A DNA stretch of 64,000 nucleotides from Montifringilla adamsi (lineage: Eukaryota > Chordata > Aves > Passeriformes > Passeridae): positions 6,550,641-6,614,640 of the forward strand of contig JAGGNK010007559.1 of the NCBI GenBank assembly GCA_017590115.1, given 5' to 3'. Position numbers and translations under genes: made by a program. The first letter of the stretch is position 1. The number at the start of each line of letters is the position of its first letter. A model generated the notes under the pieces. It did no database searches. It was not told the origin of the DNA and saw nothing but the letters and a program-made list of their open reading frames with translations. Positions 59,003-64,000 of this stretch are shown here, piece after piece.

Positions 59003-62000
59003 ATGACCGAGGAGCCCGGGCGGAAGGACAGCGAGCTCGGACACCCGCACTGCAGCATGGGCTGCGGACACAAGGACGACAAAGCCAGCCTGGCTTCGAG
59101 CCAGATAGCATCTTTCGGCCACCAGCCCCCCTCCAGTCCTGCCTCCAAGGAAGTGTGGAAAAAGGGTGGCCGCATGTTCTCCATCCTGCTGGCCGTGCAC
59201 TTGGCCCTGCTGGCCTGCACGCTGGTGAGCAGCGGGGCTTTCGAGAAGATCGCCGTGCACGACTACGACGTCTTCTTCCTGCTGACAGTCATGATGCTGA
59301 TCGTCATCATCTGGATCATCTTCTACCTCGCTGGCACCTCCCGGTGCCCGGGTGCCATCCTCGGCAAGGACTCCCACGCCGGGCCCATCTGGCTGAGAGG
59401 TAGGTGCTGGGGCTGGAGGGGAGATACAGCATGGACAGTTCATGGGAGCATCAGTTATTACAAGGGAAGCAGCAAAGATCTGGGCACAGCCTCTTCCTGC
59501 TGATGGACTGGGGCATGGCACCATGCCCTGCTTCAGGTCAGCTCTTGGTCCCTGCACTGGATTCACTGCCAGGTCTCCCTGAATCCACACCAGGATCTCT
59601 CCCGCTGCTTTTGCAAGAGCCGTTAGCCTCAGCATACCAGGCTGATTGAAAATCACTTCCAGCCAAAATTATCGTATGATTTTGTTGCTGCCAAGAAAAT
59701 TTGGGTGCTGGGAGAGGAAAAAGAGCAGTAGAAGCAAAACCTCTTCATGATAACATTTTCTCTTCTTCCTCTCCATCTGCATTAGCCCATGTGTGCACAC
59801 ATCTGTCCAACCGCAGATATTTTTGTTCCCCAACAGGAGGCCTGATCCTATTTGCCATTTTCAGCCTTGTGATGGATGTGTTCAAAATAGGGTATTACTC
59901 GAGCTTCTACAGCTGCCTGTCTGCAATCAAAATCATCTACCCCATTGTGCAGGCAATATTTGTGGTTGTCCAGGTGAGATGGTTGTGCTCTGTCTTGGGG
60001 AGCAGTAGAGAGACACAGGCACCAGAGGAAGGAGCTCTGATCTCTTGGATTTAGTTCAACTGCCCCCTAGCAAATGCAAGGGCTTAACTCAGCCCCCACC
60101 CAGCCCACATCTTCTCTCTCCAACCACAACAGCTTCTATCTCTGGAAACTCAACTCACTCTAAGGCAGTGATTTAAACTTGTTACCATCCCGTGACATTT
60201 TTGTCACAAACTCTAAACAGCCCCCAGCCAGCCAGGCCTCCTTTCCCATGAAGAACAGAGGAGAAGAAGGACAATCAAGGTGGGGGCTACCTTGCAGTTT
60301 GAGGGCCCACACAGAGGACACCTTGCTCTGGGACAATGCCAAGAAGGGAAGAGATCAGAGAGGGACAATTGAGACAGAAAAGGATTGGCCATGGGCAAAG
60401 CAATGGCAGTGGGAGCAAAGAAAGAACATCCAGCAGAGGGCCAGCATCATCAACTAGGCTGAGCCCAGATGCTTGGGACCCAAGCAAAAGAGGCTCCAGC
60501 TTGCTCTCTGCTCTGCAAGGAGATCCCTCCTTCAGAGGGATGTCCTTTGCTTTCTTGTTTTGCTGGGAATAACAACTCCTTTTCTTTTCCCTGCAGACAT
60601 ATTTCCTGTGGGTCTCTGCCAAAGACTGCATCCACGTGCACCTGAACGTTACCAGGTGAGCACTGCTGCTCCTTGAATCCCACTGGCCCAGCAGACCTGG
60701 GCCCCCACAAGCATTCTGTACTCTCTCACACACAGCTATGATGTAACCAGGGGATAATCCCTTAATGCTGTCCAAAATGAAACCTGCTCAATCTCCAGTT
60801 AAACTTAGATCTCAACTCAAGCAGCTGTGGTTAATGACCTGTAGATCTATCAGGGTTGGGATTCAGTTAAAGAATACAAGCATTACTCAAAGCAGATAGT
60901 ATTAAATAAATAAGTATCATTAAATAATGATTCATAGTTGACTTTTTCTTCCCTGGGGAAGATAACTATGCAGTGGGCAAGCCTCAGGCTAAAATAACAT
61001 CTTGTCCACTTTTGCAAGATTGGATCTACTGGAGACCACTTCAGATCTTTTAATTTATTCACTACTGAGAAGCTCTTTCAAAAGCAACAATGGGAATCAA
61101 GCCTTGCTAATTCTTACAAGCATGGACAAAAAATAGGAAGAGAGTGAGGGCAGCAAAGAAAGGATCAAGATTTCTAGCCTGGGCCACTGGAGTCCTCGCA
61201 CCAGTTCAGGCAGTGCCACAGTCCCTGGGAGCACACCTAAATCATGCATGAGAGAAACATGGCCTAGAGCCACTGCTTCAATGTCACAAACCTTCTCCTC
61301 CTCCTCCTCCTCCGGCAGATGTGGCTTGATGCTAACGCTGACTACAAACCTGGCTGTGTGGATGTCAGCAGTGACAGATGAGTCTGTCCACAAGGCACAT
61401 TCAAAGCTGAAGAAAAACATGACAGAGGAAATCTTCAGGTGGCTCCTGAAAGGTAATCTGCCTCTTTGTGAAGCCATCTGGTCCAGGGAGAGATCCCATC
61501 AGGTAGAAATTGTTCCCCAGCAAGTCAGATTTCATCCCTTTTCAGAAGGTCTGTTTAGAGCTAGAGCTACCTTTGTCAGGGCTGGTTTGTTAAAAGCCAA
61601 GTATGGATGTTCATTTCCTAACCTCTGTCAGAGAGGAGTCAGAGAGGTGGAAGACTGTACAAATGGGATGGGATTGAAGAAGGGAAGGAAAAAGAAAGGT
61701 TTAACCTGACAGCTAACATTTTAGGGAAGAACCTGGGCACAAGAAAGCTGAGGGTGAAGTGTCCTTGTTTGCAAAGTGATCACATATTCTTTTGTTCTTT
61801 GTTTTGATTTTCACTGACCCCAAACACCCAGTTCTTCAGGGAGAAGTGTTGCTCCTTGTTTTAATACCATGGCACCTGTCTGGTTTTGTCTTGTTTCAGT
61901 GGGAATGAGAAGCAGCTCAGTTGAAGAATGCAATTGCAACAGCCAAATCTGCCAGATCTTCAAAAATGGCTACTTTTGGCTGTACCCCTTTAACATTGAG

Positions 62001-63511
62001 TACAGTCTCTTTGCCTCTGCCATGGTCTATGTCATGTGGAAGAATGTTGGACGTTTCATAGACCACCACTCCCACCACATTCAGCGCCTGAAGTTCAGGC
62101 TCTTCCGAAGGACCTTCTTTGTAGGCATCATGTTGGGCCTCATCATCCTTGTGAGTGGTTTGGGAGTCCTCATCCTGTACGAGGTGCAGGTAAATTCCAG
62201 CACTGAATCCAGCAAGAAGAGCCAAGCACTCACCATGTACTATATCTTCAACATTGTTTGTCTGAGCCTGATGTCTCTTGTCTGCATTGGTGGCTCCGTC
62301 ATCTACCGGTTTGACAAGAGGGACATGGACCGGCACAAGAACCCCACCAGGACCCTGGACGTGGCCCTGCTAATGGGGGCAGCCTTGGGGCAGTATGCCA
62401 TTTCCTACTACTCCATTGTGGCCATCGTGGCCAGCACGCCAAGAGACACCATCAGCGCACTCAACCTCACCTACGCCCTCCTGATGATCGCCCAGCACAC
62501 CTTCCAGAACGTCTTCATCATCGAGGGCCTCCACCGGCAGCCCCCCAAGGAGGACTACAAGCACGAGTCTCACCAGAAGGACCTCTACGGGCTCACCTTT
62601 GTCAACATCAACGCAGTGTCCCTGCGGGTGCCCGACACTGGCAGCACCTTGGCCGCCGGCGCGGCACCTGGCGCGGAAGCCACGCGTGCTTCTGACCTCG
62701 TGAGGTCCCTCGCTGCCCCCAAGAAGATGAACTGGAGGAGGAAGTTCTTGAGGGAGATCTCCATGTTCCTGCTGCTGAGCAATATCATAGTGAGTACATG
62801 CAGGGAGAAGAGTTTGTGGGGAAGGAGAGGGCTGCAGGCACAAGGGAGAAGGGTCTGTGAAGGAAAGGGTGTGGCCTATGGAAAAACAGTCCTTTCTGCG
62901 CCTCTGCTGTACAGAAAGTACATTAGTTATATTTATAAATGCAGACTTCTGATTCCCTTGTCACCTAAAAAAAAAGTGACTGTCCTGAAGTTAAGACATT
63001 TCAAGCTACATCAACAGACCTGTCACTTATCACCAGAATATCAGACACAAGAGGTGGATGCAAGAGAATAATCAGTTTCAGTGTTTTTATTGTGTATTAG
63101 TGGATGTGTGGGATAAGTTACATTAATAAATTACGTTAAACCATTCCCTTCACCCCCCAGAGAAGGGATGTTAAGTGACAAATATCTGGGGTGAAGTCTG
63201 GGTTTTCTTGAGACATGGCAGCACTTCTCGAAACCCATAGCCTAGGAGGTTGCTCCTTTCCTGGGAAGCTGTGACTGCAGGCCCCTGATGAAGCACACAC
63301 CTTTCTCACTGCAGTGCTGTTCTCCCATTTCCTCCCACAGCTCTGGATCATGCCAGCGTTCGGTGCCCGGCCCCAGTTTGACAATGACACAGAACTGAAC
63401 TTCTATGGCGATTCCATGTGGCCGGCCATCGTGGACATTTGCCTGCCCTTTGGGATCTTCTACCGAATGCACGCTGTGGCCAGCTTGCTGGAGGTCTACA
63501 TCATGTCCTAA
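59003..63511 (+). CDS. OTOP2: Otopetrin-2 proton channel; complete, six coding exons, 595 aa
   Basis: Proton-selective channel of the otopetrin family with 12 transmembrane helices, placed at the plasma membrane (family knowledge). Exons: 59003-59399, 59837-59973, 60597-60655, 61319-61452, 61900-62789, 63341-63511 (TAA). All junctions are GT-AG and phases close at 1,788 nt. The cytosolic N terminus runs to about 58. TM1 is near 59-79 and TM2 near 90-110, followed by SHAGPIWLRG. Later blocks FNIEYSLFASAMVYVMWKNV, NPTRTLDVALLMGAALGQ and the end LPFGIFYRMHAVASLLEVYIMS match human OTOP2 as recalled. Human is recalled as about 562 aa; the extra length lies mainly in the N terminus and exon-5 loops. 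OTOP2 is preferred over OTOP1/OTOP3 by sequence and by its position beside USH1G; OTOP3 would follow off the right edge. The start has A at -3. An acceptor-like TTCCTAGCAG at 58961-58970 suggests an untranslated upstream exon. Confidence 0.96.
61290..61313 (+). repeat. CTC repeat in the OTOP2 intron 4 polypyrimidine tract
   Basis: A run of CTC units lies directly before the CGGCAG acceptor of OTOP2 exon 4 (exon starts 61319) and forms its polypyrimidine tract. Length variation here could affect splicing efficiency. Confidence 0.7.
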
Positions 63512-64000
63512 AGAGCCCCCTTGCAAGGAAGATGAGATCCTCCTCAAGCAATCCACCTTCCTCCTACCCCAGGGCTGGGAAGCTGCCCAGATGTCCCCAG
63601 GGGTCTCCAACACTGCCTGAATCATGTCCCCTTGCAGTGTTGGGGCATTTATGAACTGTCAGTGAAGATGATCCAAACACAGTCCAGATTTTATTTTTGC
63701 TACTTGTGTGTGGATGTGCCTGTGTGTGTCTGAAGTTCTTAAAGCTTAAAAGAGAACAGATAAAAGAAAAGAAAGTTATCTAGGGTGGGAACATGGTGAT
63801 TACCCTTGGTTCAGGCAGAGACTCACCTTCCTTGTAAAGCCTGTTCACTCCATGCCACTGATGGACTCTCCAGGGTGTTCTCAGCCCCCTCAGGCACTCA
63901 GAGCCTCCCTGCACAGAGAGCTGGAGAGGGCAAGGGGCTGACAAAGGCCTGGAAGGACAGAAAGGGAAACCACTTCACCTCCTCGTATGGCCAGTCGGAA
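63512..64000 (+). other. OTOP2: OTOP2 3'UTR and downstream sequence
   Basis: This non-coding stretch follows the OTOP2 stop and runs to the window edge. It has a T-rich patch near 63.69 kb and a short TG-rich run near 63.71-63.73 kb. I saw no AATAAA or ATTAAA on the plus strand here, so the 3' end of the mRNA is probably beyond the window or uses a variant signal. Confidence 0.5.

Overview
This window is nuclear DNA from a vertebrate, most probably a bird. Genes have short exons with GT/AG introns and CpG-rich promoters, and one fragment looks like a CR1 LINE. The gene order FDXR-FADS6-USH1G-OTOP2 is, from memory, that of human 17q25.1, a block I recall lying on a microchromosome in birds. 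The species cannot be named from the sequence. Nothing prokaryotic is present: no operons, CRISPR arrays or insertion sequences.

Layout, left to right. From 1 to about 11,050 no protein-coding exon could be recognised. A CpG island at 3.9-4.65 kb carries a minus-strand exon ending in a perfect splice donor. By synteny it is the best candidate for the untranslated first exon of GRIN2C, whose coding part would lie off the left edge. FDXR (mitochondrial ferredoxin/adrenodoxin reductase) is complete on the minus strand in 12 coding exons (20,570 to 12,403), with its promoter island at 20.6-21.25 kb. FADS6 (membrane fatty-acid desaturase-like) is complete on the minus strand in six main coding exons (28,292 to 23,856), plus a possible extra upstream coding exon. 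From 28.7 to 45.5 kb there is no recognised gene, only candidate regulatory elements, one orphan CpG island (38.9-39.4 kb) and a 35-base assembly gap. USH1G (the SANS scaffold of hair cells) is on the minus strand as two coding exons (55,288 to 46,579) separated by a 7.3-kb intron. OTOP2 (otopetrin proton channel) is complete on the plus strand in six coding exons (59,003 to 63,511). USH1G and OTOP2 are divergent, with 3.7 kb between their start codons.

Each coding model was built by reading exons, checking donor and acceptor dinucleotides and checking that the phase closes at every junction. Predicted lengths are FDXR 478 aa, FADS6 402 aa (416 with the upstream start), USH1G 469 aa and OTOP2 595 aa. 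Family assignments rest on remembered human orthologues, not on a database search.

The genes do not form one pathway: FDXR feeds electrons to mitochondrial P450 and iron-sulfur chemistry, FADS6 is a lipid desaturase-like enzyme, and USH1G and OTOP2 have sensory or epithelial roles. I see no convincing new multi-gene system. The items most worth checking are small: an 82-bp tandem duplication of the FDXR promoter module, an upstream ORF whose stop overlaps the USH1G start, an alternative in-frame first exon of FADS6, a His/Cys cluster at the OTOP2 N terminus, a G-quadruplex-prone minisatellite, a perfect hairpin linked to a duplicated segment, and the orphan CpG island with an ATG-plus-donor exon.
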